This document shows, in pieces, positions 43,087-51,166 of a stretch of 64,000 bases of DNA; position 1 is the stretch's first letter, and every line of letters starts with the position of its first letter. The position numbers and the translations under genes are program-made. A model generated the notes under the pieces. It saw nothing but the letters and a program-made list of their open reading frames with translations. It searched no databases and had not been told where the DNA came from. This DNA comes from Qipengyuania sp. HL-TH1 (GTDB lineage Bacteria; Pseudomonadota; Alphaproteobacteria; Sphingomonadales; Sphingomonadaceae): NCBI RefSeq assembly GCF_036365825.1, contig NZ_CP142675.1:3108501-3172500 (forward strand), read 5' to 3'.

Positions 43087-43563
43087 TCATTCCCCAGCAA
43101 GCGACCGGGTTAATTCCGCCAAGCGCTCACGGAGCAGATGGTCCGTATCCCGAGCTTGCTGGCGAAACGCATTTAACGCTTGGTTTTTCGCGGCCCCTTC
43201 GTACTGATCGAGCGCAATGGCCGTTTCCAGCGACACGATGTCAGCAGCCAGAAATTTGCGGATCGCTCCAATTACGGCGACGTCTCGCACCCGTCCCTGC
43301 GCTGTCGACGCTACGTCGCGCAATGCATCGTCCATTATGCCATTTGCCCAGAGATTAGGTTTCCCATCAGGATCACCCAGCATCTGGCCGAGGATGTTTG
43401 CTTCTTCATTGGACCGAGTAATCAAAGTACGGAAGGTCTCTCTCGTAACGGCATCGTTTGTTGCGACAGCAACTTTCTGCATCCTGCACGCAAGTGAGCG
43501 ACGGCCCTCCCGCAGGTCATCAAGCGCCACTAGTAGCAATTGGCTGAAGTTCGTCGTGGTCAT
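43087..43563 (-). CDS. Ferritin-like four-helix protein
   Basis: A 158-residue all-helical protein (NFSQLLLVALDDLREGRRSLACRMQKVA, then REVTFRTL-like and ARDTDHLLRERLAELTRSLAGE). The pattern fits DUF892/PA2169-like helical bundles linked to stress, though metal ligands of true ferritins are not evident. It is 43 bases upstream of the MFS gene on the same strand and divergent from the gene at 43754. Confidence 0.65.
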   Translation of the reverse strand: MTTTNFSQLLLVALDDLREGRRSLACRMQKVAVATNDAVTRETFRTLITRSNEEANILGQMLGDPDGKPNLWANGIMDDALRDVASTAQGRVRDVAVIGAIRKFLAADIVSLETAIALDQYEGAAKNQALNAFRQQARDTDHLLRERLAELTRSLAGE

Positions 43564-43753
43564 ACTCCGTGAGCGCCGGACGTTCGAGTTTGTTCCAGCC
43601 TTCCCTTGTTCCGCGGGTTTCTCGACTTTTCATAATAATGTGAGCGTGTTAGATAACATTTCTTATCGTCAAAAGCAGAGCTTGGGCGGAACCTATCGAT
43701 CTAATTGAAATTGATTCTGCATTCGTCCGAACCTGCAACACTAGGTTCAGGAG

Positions 43754-44065
43754 ATGCCCTTGTCTTTCAATCCACTTACAGAAAAAGGCATTCCGATCGA
43801 CCGTCAGTTCCGCAATTGGTCGGAATTGACGAGCAAACCTTTCGACACCCGCGAGGTCCATCCCTATACGAGATGCCGCGTGATCCTGATGAACGGGATC
43901 GAGGTGGAGGCGATCATCAATTCGCACAACGCCGCGCGCCGCATTGCCGATACGGGCGTTAAGCAGATGCTGGCTCTGGTCCGCAAGGAGGATAGCTTAG
44001 CGAACTCGGGGGTCATCTACCGTTCCTCAATCGTAGCGTCCGATCAAACTGCAGATATTGCATGA
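43754..44065 (+). CDS. Small protein of unknown function, possibly truncated
   Basis: A 103-residue protein (MPLSFNPLTEKGIPIDRQFRNWSEL, YTRCRVILMNGIEVEAIINSHN). AGGTTCAGGAG lies just before the ATG. The opening resembles the N-terminus of larger bacterial proteins that I recall as ferritin-like, but this is from memory and the protein ends after 100 residues. The last 25 residues look unconserved. It could be a truncated gene or a short paralog. Confidence 0.55.
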   Translation: MPLSFNPLTEKGIPIDRQFRNWSELTSKPFDTREVHPYTRCRVILMNGIEVEAIINSHNAARRIADTGVKQMLALVRKEDSLANSGVIYRSSIVASDQTADIA

Positions 44066-44202
44066 CGACAAAGCGTCTAAAGAATCATGGTCCGACAGGC
44101 ACCAAAAGATATTTTATGGGCGCACGCTTTCGACGCTTATCGGCTAGGCGAAAAGTACGCGCATATGAGCCCGATCACAGCGATGCGCTCAGTGCTTCCT
44201 GA

Positions 44203-44427
44203 TTAATCTTCCGTGCTTTCGTTTGGCTTACCTATCAGCCAGACCCCCGTTTTGCCGACCAGTTCCATAGAGCAGACAGGTCTTCCGTTTTCGTAAAGGT
44301 CGGCCTTGGTCCCGCGCGCAACCTTCTTCGCCTTGTCCAGCGCCCCAGCAATTGAAACGCTATCGAAAGCGATCTCTTCGCGTGCCGCAGAACGTTGGTC
44401 CCAAGAATGCAGAACGTAGTGACTCAT
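44203..44427 (-). CDS. Small protein, paralog of the gene at 36213
   Basis: A 74-residue protein (MSHYVLHSWDQRSAAREEIAF; SIAGALDKAKKVARGTKADLYENG; SMELVGKTGVWLIGKP). It shares the start pattern, the SIAGALDKAK helix and the C-terminal strand with the gene at 36213. The ATG at 44427 follows GAGGTTGCTT. Function unknown. Confidence 0.72.
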   Translation of the reverse strand: MSHYVLHSWDQRSAAREEIAFDSVSIAGALDKAKKVARGTKADLYENGRPVCSMELVGKTGVWLIGKPNESTED

Positions 44428-44811
44428 AAGCAACCTCACTTCTGAAATTGATTTCCGGTCCCCGTCCTTGCCTTTTAAATATCCGCTTTCCGGCGACGAA
44501 ACGAAATCCACGCCCCTGGCGCACCGTTTCCCCGCCTCAACGGCCGAGCTTAGAATATCATCTGCACTCACTACGGCAACGGCAATGGCTGTTAAACGGT
44601 CGCATGACGGGAACCATTGGTCGCACATGATCAAGAGCGAGCCGCAAGTAAACACACAGTACCCCTCTTAGCCCACTTGTTGAACGTCCTGTCTGACAGG
44701 GTCCACGAGTTCCGGATCAAGATTCAATCGAAGGCATTTTTTGCCGTAGCACCGGCCCGTTCTCGATGTGCTTTCGGGTAGTCTGGTGTGTTTCAGCAAA
44801 GGAGTGGCAAA
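44428..44811. other. 384-base divergent intergenic region
   Basis: Between the minus-strand small gene and the plus-strand PRC-barrel gene; both promoters should be here. I see no gene and no clear EcfG-type (GGAAC...CGTT) promoter. A 60-codon frame near 44450-44630 is unsupported. Confidence 0.4.
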
Positions 44812-45177
44812 ATGCATACTGAAGCAGAAAAAAATTCCGCTGTTATTTCGAGTGATCGCGTCGAAGGTACAGCCGTCTTTGATCGCGGCGGGAAAAACAT
44901 CGGCCACGTAGATTACGTATTGATCGAGAAGCGCGGTGGACAGGCAACAGAGGCAGTTTTGTCGGTCGGCGGTTTCCTGGGAATGGGTGATGAGAAGCAC
45001 TGCGTCCCTTGGTCGAAGCTCGATTACGATACCGACCTTGGTGGCTACCACCTTAACATCGACGAAGATGCCCTTCGCGAAGGGCCGCGCTTCACTTCCG
45101 AGGAACGACACAAGGCCTACGACGATAATTTCCGGTCTGGCGTTCACAAATACTATGAAACAGCGCAGGTAGCTTAG
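44812..45177 (+). CDS. PRC-barrel domain protein
   Basis: A 121-residue protein. VISSDRVEGTAVFDRGGKNIGHVDYVLIEKRGGQ (about 11-45) and LPWSKL-like CVPWSKLDYD are the PRC-barrel strands found in photosynthetic reaction-centre H subunit relatives and many stress proteins. The start has AAAGGAGTGG five bases upstream. A strong terminator follows, so it is a monocistronic unit. Confidence 0.88.
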   Translation: MHTEAEKNSAVISSDRVEGTAVFDRGGKNIGHVDYVLIEKRGGQATEAVLSVGGFLGMGDEKHCVPWSKLDYDTDLGGYHLNIDEDALREGPRFTSEERHKAYDDNFRSGVHKYYETAQVA

Positions 45178-45193
45178 CACTATGAGCATTGGG

Positions 45194-45221
45194 GGGCCCG
45201 GCTTGACTGTCGGGCCCTTTT
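45194..45221 (+). terminator. Terminator of the PRC-barrel gene
   Basis: Stem GGGCCCG (45194-45200) with CGGGCCC (45211-45217), a 10-base loop and TTTT, 17 bases after the stop. Confidence 0.85.
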
Positions 45222-45311
45222 GCAACTGTCATTCCGGCCGCGACCGCGGTTACAGCCCTTTAGCGGAGGCTCAGTTCTTGCCCCCATTCCGGATATCAGA
45301 GAGTCGAATGA

Positions 45312-45575
45312 TCACATCATTGGTTTGCCGCTCGTAACGGTGATTGTAGCTCCCGAAATGTAGCTTGCGTCATCGCTCGCCAGCATGACGTATGGCGGCG
45401 CAAGTTCGGCGGGCTGCGCGGGGCGGCCAAGCGGATAATCCTTGCCGAATTCAGCAACATCCTCTTCCGGCATCGTCGAGGGAATAAGCGGTCTCCAAAC
45501 CGGCCCGGACGCGATGCAGTTCACCCGTAGCGGCCTCGTGGCTGTCGATCGACATCTTTGGCATCGCCTTCTCCG
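45312..45575 (-). pseudogene. Chimeric remnant: SDR 3' end joined to a foreign gene start
   Basis: Bases 45312-45527 match the last 216 bases of the SDR gene at 37480-37695 with roughly one difference in ten, including the stop. Similarity ends abruptly at 45527. Upstream lies the beginning of another gene: GGCGGAGAAGGCG ribosome site and ATG at 45564 encoding MPKMSIDSHEAATGELHR before the frame changes. The two pieces are out of frame with each other. This is a deletion scar of two genes; the source of the upstream piece is unknown. Confidence 0.75.
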
Positions 45576-45620
45576 CCACGGGATTGGACAGCAGGTCTCT
45601 ACCCCATAATCGTCGGAAAG

Positions 45621-46661
45621 TCATTCGGCAAAGGCGCCGCCCAGGATCGCCGCCATTCCCGCACAATAGGCGACAAGCACGGCGATTGAATCGTAGCCCA
45701 TGCGGAGCATGGCCTTGTCCCGCCGTTCGAGCAGGCCGATCAGGACCAGCATGGTCAGCAATATGCCGAGGAGCGCGGCCACCATCGCGCTGCGATCGAC
45801 CTGATTGAGTACGAGCGGACCCGCCGCCAAGATATCGATCAGCAGGATCAGCGTCACATCGAACATGTTTCCGCCCAATATATCGCCAATAGCCAATTCC
45901 ACACGGCGGATGCGAACCGCGGCAATTGCCGTGCTGAGTTCGGGCAGTGACGTGGCGAAGGCGAGTAGGGTCAGGCCCATCACTCCGGTATCGGTACCCG
46001 TTTGTTCGGCCATCCCCTCCGCCGCCAATGTCACGAGTGTGCCGCCTGCACAAATCAGCACGGCTGCTGTCACGGTGACGCCGACAAGTCGGATATTGGA
46101 AAGCTCGGAAGGAGCTTCTTCTTGTCGATCCACCTCCGGCAAGGCTTCCGGCGTCCAGCCTCTCGAAGAGACGCTCCTCCCTAACCGCCAGAGGCACAAA
46201 AGATAGATTGTGGCGATCAGCACCGGGAAGAAGCCGACCCCGATACCCCATAATTCCCAGTCGCCCACCATCACGCCCAGCGCCACGAGCACCAGAAGCA
46301 CGATGCTGACTGCCGCGTTGAGCATAACGCGCGGCCCCGGCACCATACTGGTCAGCGCATTTTTGCCCACGAACAGATCAGCCAGCGCGATGACGACCAC
46401 CTGAAAGGCGACCCCGCCGACGAGATTATTGACCGCCATGCGCGGATTGTCGGAGATTACCGCAACGCTGGTGGTGGTGATTTCGGGCAACGAAGTCACC
46501 GCGCCCAGCAAGATGACGCCGATAGTCGCCTGTCCGATGCCACTCCGCTGCGATATCGTGTCGGCATAGCCCGCCAGCCGTGCTCCGGCGAACCAGACGA
46601 GCACGGCTCCGGTCAGGAACAGCGGGACGAGCGCGAACAGAGACAAGCCAGCAAGGCTCAT
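45621..46661 (-). CDS. CaCA family sodium/calcium-type antiporter
   Basis: A 346-residue protein with two inverted repeats, each with the alpha-repeat signature: GAVTSLPEITTTSVAVI and FATSLPELSTAIAAVRI. About ten helices with a hydrophilic loop near residue 180. The family exchanges cations such as Ca2+ for Na+ or H+. ATG 46661 lies one base after the upstream stop; a TTG at 46673 is an alternative. Confidence 0.85.
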   Translation of the reverse strand: MSLAGLSLFALVPLFLTGAVLVWFAGARLAGYADTISQRSGIGQATIGVILLGAVTSLPEITTTSVAVISDNPRMAVNNLVGGVAFQVVVIALADLFVGKNALTSMVPGPRVMLNAAVSIVLLVLVALGVMVGDWELWGIGVGFFPVLIATIYLLCLWRLGRSVSSRGWTPEALPEVDRQEEAPSELSNIRLVGVTVTAAVLICAGGTLVTLAAEGMAEQTGTDTGVMGLTLLAFATSLPELSTAIAAVRIRRVELAIGDILGGNMFDVTLILLIDILAAGPLVLNQVDRSAMVAALLGILLTMLVLIGLLERRDKAMLRMGYDSIAVLVAYCAGMAAILGGAFAE

Positions 46662-46662
46662 G

Positions 46663-47406
46663 TCACTGTCCAAGATAAGCCGAGGTCAACAGGAGTGCTC
46701 CGAAGCCCAGTGCGAAGGACGGGCTCGATATACGGCGCTTAGCCTTGGGCTGGTCGGCTTCGGGCACGATATCCTCGATCGTCGCGGTCAGTAGCAGGCC
46801 CGCGAACACAGCGAGCACGAAGCCCGTCAGCACATCCCCCGCTCCGGCCAACACGGTATACCCCGCGAACGCACCGATCACCGGAAGCAGCGGATAGATC
46901 GCCAGCGCGCTTAGCCGGTGCCTGCGCGTAATCTTTGCCGAGCGGAAATTCGCAGCGATGGCGAAGCCACCCGGCAAGTTGCCCGCCACTTGAGACAGGG
47001 CCAGCAGCAGCCCCAGTTCGCGCGCCACCGCTCCCCCGCCGCCGGTCATCAGTCCATCGGTCAGCAAGTCAACGCCCACTGCGGCATAGGCCCCCCAAGT
47101 GGTCGCACGGCCTGCGGCGCTACCAATTCGGTCGCGGATCTTTCGTGTGGCTTTGGCGATACTTGCGGAGCAGATTGCCCCGACGATCAGCGCCACGACC
47201 AACAGCCAGGTCTCGATCCGCTCCTGCGAACGCGGGATGAGCTCAATTGCGGCAACCGCGGTGGCGATCCCAGCAGCGGCATGGAGCGCGCCGCCGACCA
47301 GCCATTCGGGCGGCTTGCGCCACTCGGCCAGCGCAACGCCAAGAAGATTACCCAGCGAAGGCAGCAGCGCGAGAGCGAGTACCGCAAGAAGGCCAGAAGA
47401 CTCCAT
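46663..47406 (-). CDS. ZIP family metal transporter
   Basis: A 247-residue protein with eight helices. ZIP signatures are HAAAGIATAVAAIELIP (helix 2 metal-binding region), VGVDLLTDGLMTGGG and SQVAGNLPGGFAIAANF. The usual His-rich cytoplasmic loop is short. Likely substrates are zinc or other divalent cations. Two bases separate it from the antiporter, so cation homeostasis genes are grouped. Confidence 0.85.
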   Translation of the reverse strand: MESSGLLAVLALALLPSLGNLLGVALAEWRKPPEWLVGGALHAAAGIATAVAAIELIPRSQERIETWLLVVALIVGAICSASIAKATRKIRDRIGSAAGRATTWGAYAAVGVDLLTDGLMTGGGGAVARELGLLLALSQVAGNLPGGFAIAANFRSAKITRRHRLSALAIYPLLPVIGAFAGYTVLAGAGDVLTGFVLAVFAGLLLTATIEDIVPEADQPKAKRRISSPSFALGFGALLLTSAYLGQ

Positions 47407-47418
47407 ACTGTCAGCGGA

Positions 47419-47832
47419 TCACCGCTTGAGCGCGTCCGGCACGCTATCGAACCGCACCGCCACCAAAATCGCGTCGAAGGGCGCCTCGTTCGGCAGACCC
47501 TTCAGACCATCTCCCGTAATGATCTCGCAATCGTCGTAGGCCAACTCCCTAATCCGCGCCGCCGCCTGCCTTGCCAGCGCCTCGTGCCACTTGATCGCAT
47601 GGACCTGCCCAGCAGGGCGGGAGAGGACGGCTGCGGCATAACCCGTTACCGCCCCGACCTCGAGCAATCGGTCGTCTGCCCCGACTTCCCCCGCATCCAT
47701 CCGGTGATCGACGTAGGTCTCGCGCGGGGCTTTGGCAAAGGCGGACAGAAACGCCTCGTCGCGAAAGCCGCGCGCGGCAATCTGGTTGCGGTTGATCAAC
47801 TGGCGCCGGTCAGCATAGTCGGTGCCGCTCAC
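47419..47832 (-). pseudogene. Shortened protein-L-isoaspartate methyltransferase-like gene
   Basis: A 137-codon frame with GTG start overlapping the transpeptidase stop (GTGA). It keeps pieces of PCMT: the N-terminal RNQIAARGFRDEAFLSAFAKAPRETYV, the SAM motif in altered form (LLEVGAVTGYAAAVL instead of G-x-G-S/T-GY), and GDGLKGLPNEAPFDAILVA. Compared with family length (about 210) it lacks the ISQPY segment between the two halves and everything after motif II. No stop interrupts the frame, so a short active version cannot be excluded. Confidence 0.6.
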
Positions 47833-48872
47833 GATGCACCTCCAGCCTGGTTGGCGAACACCACGCGCGTCCCCTGGCGCACCGCATCCGCCAGTTCCTT
47901 CGCATCCCAGTTGGTAAGCCTTACGCAGCCATGGCTGGCGGTCTTGCCGATCAGTTGCGGGTCGGGCGATCCGTGGATGCCATATCCGGGTTTGCTCAGA
48001 TCGATCCAAATGCCGCCCACCGGATTGTTCGGCCCGGGCGGGACGATCAGCGTTTCGTCGGGACCCCATTCGCGCCCGCTCGGATCGAAGGTATAGTTTG
48101 CATCGGGCGCTACCGCGACCACCTCCATCGAACCGGAGGGGCTGGGAAATTGCGCGCTGCCCACCGTCGCGGGATAACTGGCAAGGATATTGCCCCGCTC
48201 GTCGAAAGCGACGACCGAATTGTCCGACTTGCGGACCTCAATCCGGGCGACCTGCGAAGGAAGTGTTTCCTCTCGATGCGCAACAATAGTGATCCGCGTC
48301 CCCACGCGGCTGAAATCGGCCTCGGGATTGAGCGCCCGAAGCAGGTCCTGATCCATATGGAACCGGTCTGCGATCAGCTCCTGCGGCGAGGTCCAGCCAA
48401 CACGTTCCAGCGCTGCCATTGCCGACATAGCGTCGGGAACACGAAAGAACGGTCCGTCCACGTCGTCGCGCGTGATCGTGTAGGTCTGGAAAATCTCACC
48501 GCTCTGCGACTTTATCAGTGATCGCATCAGCTGCGGATCGAGGCCTCCCTCAGCAGGAAGCCCGCGGGCGCGTCGGAAATGCTGGATCGCCCGCATCGTG
48601 TTGCCGCCCATGTAACCATCGATCACGCCGGGCGAATGGCGGCTTCGATCGAGCATAACCTGCGCGGCAAGCACTACGCGCGAACGAGCGCCAGAAAATG
48701 CCGTTTCCGGCACCGAGGGTGGGATTTTCAGATCAAGACTTTCGCTTTGTGTCGTCTCGATACCCGCTTCGGTATCGGTTGTTGACTGGGCCGGCGATAC
48801 CGAGGGAACACAGAGAAGCGCGGTGGCGATCAACACCACCAAATTTCGGTCAATGCGAAGAAATCCAAGCAT
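47829..48872 (-). CDS. L,D-transpeptidase (YkuD) with peptidoglycan-binding domain
   Basis: A 347-residue exported enzyme. A signal peptide (VVLIATALLCVPSVSPAQ) starts from ATG 48872. A PG_binding-like segment (VMLDRSRHSPGVIDGYMGGNTMRAIQHFRRARGL) leads to the YkuD domain at the C-terminus with HGSPDPQLIGKTASHGCVRLTNWD, where Cys of SHGCVRL is the nucleophile. It forms 3-3 cross-links or attaches proteins to peptidoglycan in the periplasm. Confidence 0.9.
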   Translation of the reverse strand: MLGFLRIDRNLVVLIATALLCVPSVSPAQSTTDTEAGIETTQSESLDLKIPPSVPETAFSGARSRVVLAAQVMLDRSRHSPGVIDGYMGGNTMRAIQHFRRARGLPAEGGLDPQLMRSLIKSQSGEIFQTYTITRDDVDGPFFRVPDAMSAMAALERVGWTSPQELIADRFHMDQDLLRALNPEADFSRVGTRITIVAHREETLPSQVARIEVRKSDNSVVAFDERGNILASYPATVGSAQFPSPSGSMEVVAVAPDANYTFDPSGREWGPDETLIVPPGPNNPVGGIWIDLSKPGYGIHGSPDPQLIGKTASHGCVRLTNWDAKELADAVRQGTRVVFANQAGGAS

Positions 48873-49020
48873 GGTTAAGTAACTGGGCTGTCCGCGCGGA
48901 TGTTCCGATCTGGTCAATTCCGAGAAAGCTGTTGAGCGTACGATCTGACATTTAAACCAAGGACGCGCATCCGACGTACACAAGCAGCATCCCGATTTCA
49001 GGCGGCGCTACTAAACCGGA

Positions 49021-50397
49021 TTACCTCGTGGTGGACGTTGTGGACGGCGGCCGTGCCCCGCCAAGCACCTGGGTCCTGTCCTGCGGGGAAGCGCGGCGTA
49101 CTGCACCGCGTGGGGCGATACGCCAAACGGTGTTCGACACATCATCCGCGACATATAATACGCCACGCGCCTCGTCGTATGTCACGCCCACCGGACGCCC
49201 CCTCGCATGCCCGTCTTTCAAGAAACCTGTGAGCAGGTCGATCGGCCGCCCATCCGGGCGTCCACCACGGAAGGGCACAAAGACGACCTTGTAGCCCGAC
49301 GGATCGGCGCGGTTCCAGCTTCCGTGCATCCCGACGAAAGCACCTTCGCCGAACCGGCCACCCAAGCCACCGTCGGTTGTGAAATCGACACCAAGTGCGG
49401 CAACATGTGAGCCCAGCGCGTAGTCAGGCACTACGGCCTTTTTGACCAGGTCGGGCCTCGCCGGCTTGATCCTCGGATCGACGTTTTGACCGTAGTAACT
49501 GTAGGGCCAGCCATAAAAGGCACCGTCGCGCACGGAAGTCAGGTAATCAGGCACGAGTTGCGGTCCAAGTTCGTCACGCTCGTTGACGACCGCCCAAAGC
49601 TGCTCGTTCCACGGGTCAAAAGCGAGTGCTGTGGGGTTGCGGATGCCGGAGGCAAAAATCCGGCTGGCGCCCGTTTCGCGGTCTATTTCCCATATGACCG
49701 CACGGTCCTCTTCCACATCCATGCCGCGTTCGCCGACATTACTGTTCGAGCCAATGCCTACATATAACTTCGAGCCATCGGGGCTGGCGGTCATCGCCTT
49801 CGTCCAATGGTGATTGATCTTGGCAGGGAGCTTTGTAACTTCGGTGCCAGATCCCGCGATACTGGTCGCTCCCTCGGAATATTCAAAGCTTACCAGATTT
49901 CCCTGATTGGCTACGTAGAGCGTGCCATCAACGAAAGCTAAGCCGTAGGGTGCATCGAGACCCTCGATAAAAGTAGTCTGGAGATCGGTCTGCCCATCTC
50001 CGTCCTCATCGCGCAGCAGCGTTATCCGGTCTCCGCCTTCGACCGGGCTTTTGCCGCGCTTCTTTATCCAGCCTGCGATAACATCCTTGGGCCTCAACTT
50101 TGGCGCCTTGCCGCCAGAACCCTCGGCGACCAGAATGTCCCCATTGGGCAGCACGAGCGTCTGCCGTGGAATCTTCAGATCCTGTGCAATGGCGGAAACA
50201 GTGTACCCCTCGGGTACGATGGGTAGTTCGTCCCCCCATCCTTCCGGCGTCGGAATTTCCATCGCCGGCACGAGAGCATCGTTCTGTTCGGGAAGCTCGG
50301 GACGCTCGCCAGTCTGATCGAGATCGGGATCGCTGCTGACCTGGCACGCGGCAAGCGCGAAAGTAAGCGGCAAGACGAGATAGGCTAGGCGGTTCAT
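49021..50397 (-). CDS. Exported PQQ-dependent sugar dehydrogenase-like lipoprotein
   Basis: A 458-residue protein starting with a lipoprotein signal (lipobox LAAC). The six-bladed GSDH/sorbosone-dehydrogenase propeller shows LPNGDILVAEG, NHHWTKAMTASPDGSKLYVGIGS, SGIRNPTALAFDP, YGWPYSYYGQNVDPR, GMHGSWNRA and GRPVGVTYDEARGVLYVADD. PQQ and Ca2+ binding residues are not fully checked. It overlaps the DUF2231 gene by four bases at the end of the oxidase operon; electrons could flow to the cytochromes of the cluster. Confidence 0.85.
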   Translation of the reverse strand: MNRLAYLVLPLTFALAACQVSSDPDLDQTGERPELPEQNDALVPAMEIPTPEGWGDELPIVPEGYTVSAIAQDLKIPRQTLVLPNGDILVAEGSGGKAPKLRPKDVIAGWIKKRGKSPVEGGDRITLLRDEDGDGQTDLQTTFIEGLDAPYGLAFVDGTLYVANQGNLVSFEYSEGATSIAGSGTEVTKLPAKINHHWTKAMTASPDGSKLYVGIGSNSNVGERGMDVEEDRAVIWEIDRETGASRIFASGIRNPTALAFDPWNEQLWAVVNERDELGPQLVPDYLTSVRDGAFYGWPYSYYGQNVDPRIKPARPDLVKKAVVPDYALGSHVAALGVDFTTDGGLGGRFGEGAFVGMHGSWNRADPSGYKVVFVPFRGGRPDGRPIDLLTGFLKDGHARGRPVGVTYDEARGVLYVADDVSNTVWRIAPRGAVRRASPQDRTQVLGGARPPSTTSTTR

Positions 50398-50828
50398 GCA
50401 CGTTTCTCCACCGTCTGGGTGCTGTAGGCGACAAACGCTGCGATCAAGGCCAGGATCGAGCACAGTATCGAAAGCACGAGGCCCAAAGTGCCGACGGAAT
50501 GCCAGCCATCACGAGCATGCTGGAAAGCATTCAGCACACCGAGACCGAACATTGCGGCGATGACAATCAGATAGAGCGTACCGCGACCTTTCGCGTGTCG
50601 AGCTCGTCCGAAGAAGAGGGCGAGCAGTGCCGAGGCGAGGACCAGGCCAGCGAACAGGTCTGCCCCGGCAATGAGCCAGGACGAGAAGTTGGACCACTGG
50701 ATCTCCGCCGTATTCAGATAGGTTATATCGGTAAGTAGAGCGGCAGGATAAAGCGCCACGGGAAAGGCGAGCAGTATCGCGTGCAAGGGATTTGCAAAAG
50801 AACGAGAATTAGTGACTGTGCGATCCAT
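50394..50828 (-). CDS. DUF2231 family membrane protein
   Basis: A 144-residue protein with four helices, beginning MDRTVTNSRSFANPLHAILLAFPVALYPAALLTDI. The LHAILLAFP block corresponds to the LHPATVHFP block of the first DUF2231 gene (406). ATG 50828 has GAGGAG ahead; the GTG at 50858 is less likely. Often found with cytochrome oxidases and PQQ enzymes. Confidence 0.8.
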   Translation of the reverse strand: MDRTVTNSRSFANPLHAILLAFPVALYPAALLTDITYLNTAEIQWSNFSSWLIAGADLFAGLVLASALLALFFGRARHAKGRGTLYLIVIAAMFGLGVLNAFQHARDGWHSVGTLGLVLSILCSILALIAAFVAYSTQTVEKRA

Positions 50829-50863
50829 GCGGGCAATCTCCTCTTCCGGCTTTGCCACTCTGA

Positions 50864-51166
50864 CTAACCAACAATCGCGGGGAAGGTGCCGAAGATTACA
50901 CCCGCCCCAGCCAGACCGAGGGCGCCGAGAGCGAGCGGCGAGCGTGGAGCACGTAGCCTCAGGACTTGTCCCAGCAATGCGGCGATTGCGATGAGACCAG
51001 CTCCTATCGCGATGATCCGCGCGATCCCGTCATCGGGGAAAACCAGCACTCCGGTGTAGCTGATAGCGAAATGCGCCGACCAGATCACGAAGGCGATCAG
51101 AAGCGTGCGATAGATCGAAGGACGGTCGATGGGCTCGCCAATCTCGCTGTTCTTTGCTTCAGACAC
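50864..51166 (-). CDS. Small membrane protein of the oxidase operon
   Basis: A 100-residue protein with three hydrophobic helices (LLIAFVIWSAHFAISYTGVL, IIAIGAGLIAIAALLGQVL, LALGALGLAGAGVIFGTF). It overlaps the subunit I gene by eight bases, so expression with the oxidase is likely. It may be a subunit IV-like or assembly protein; no family is recognised with confidence. Confidence 0.68.
   Translation of the reverse strand: MSEAKNSEIGEPIDRPSIYRTLLIAFVIWSAHFAISYTGVLVFPDDGIARIIAIGAGLIAIAALLGQVLRLRAPRSPLALGALGLAGAGVIFGTFPAIVG

Noticed and set aside
36644..45177. EcfG-type (GGAAC-N16/17-CGTT) promoters for the stress cargo
   Set aside because: GGAAC boxes occur upstream of 41678, 43563 and 43754, but none has a CGTT-like box at the right distance.
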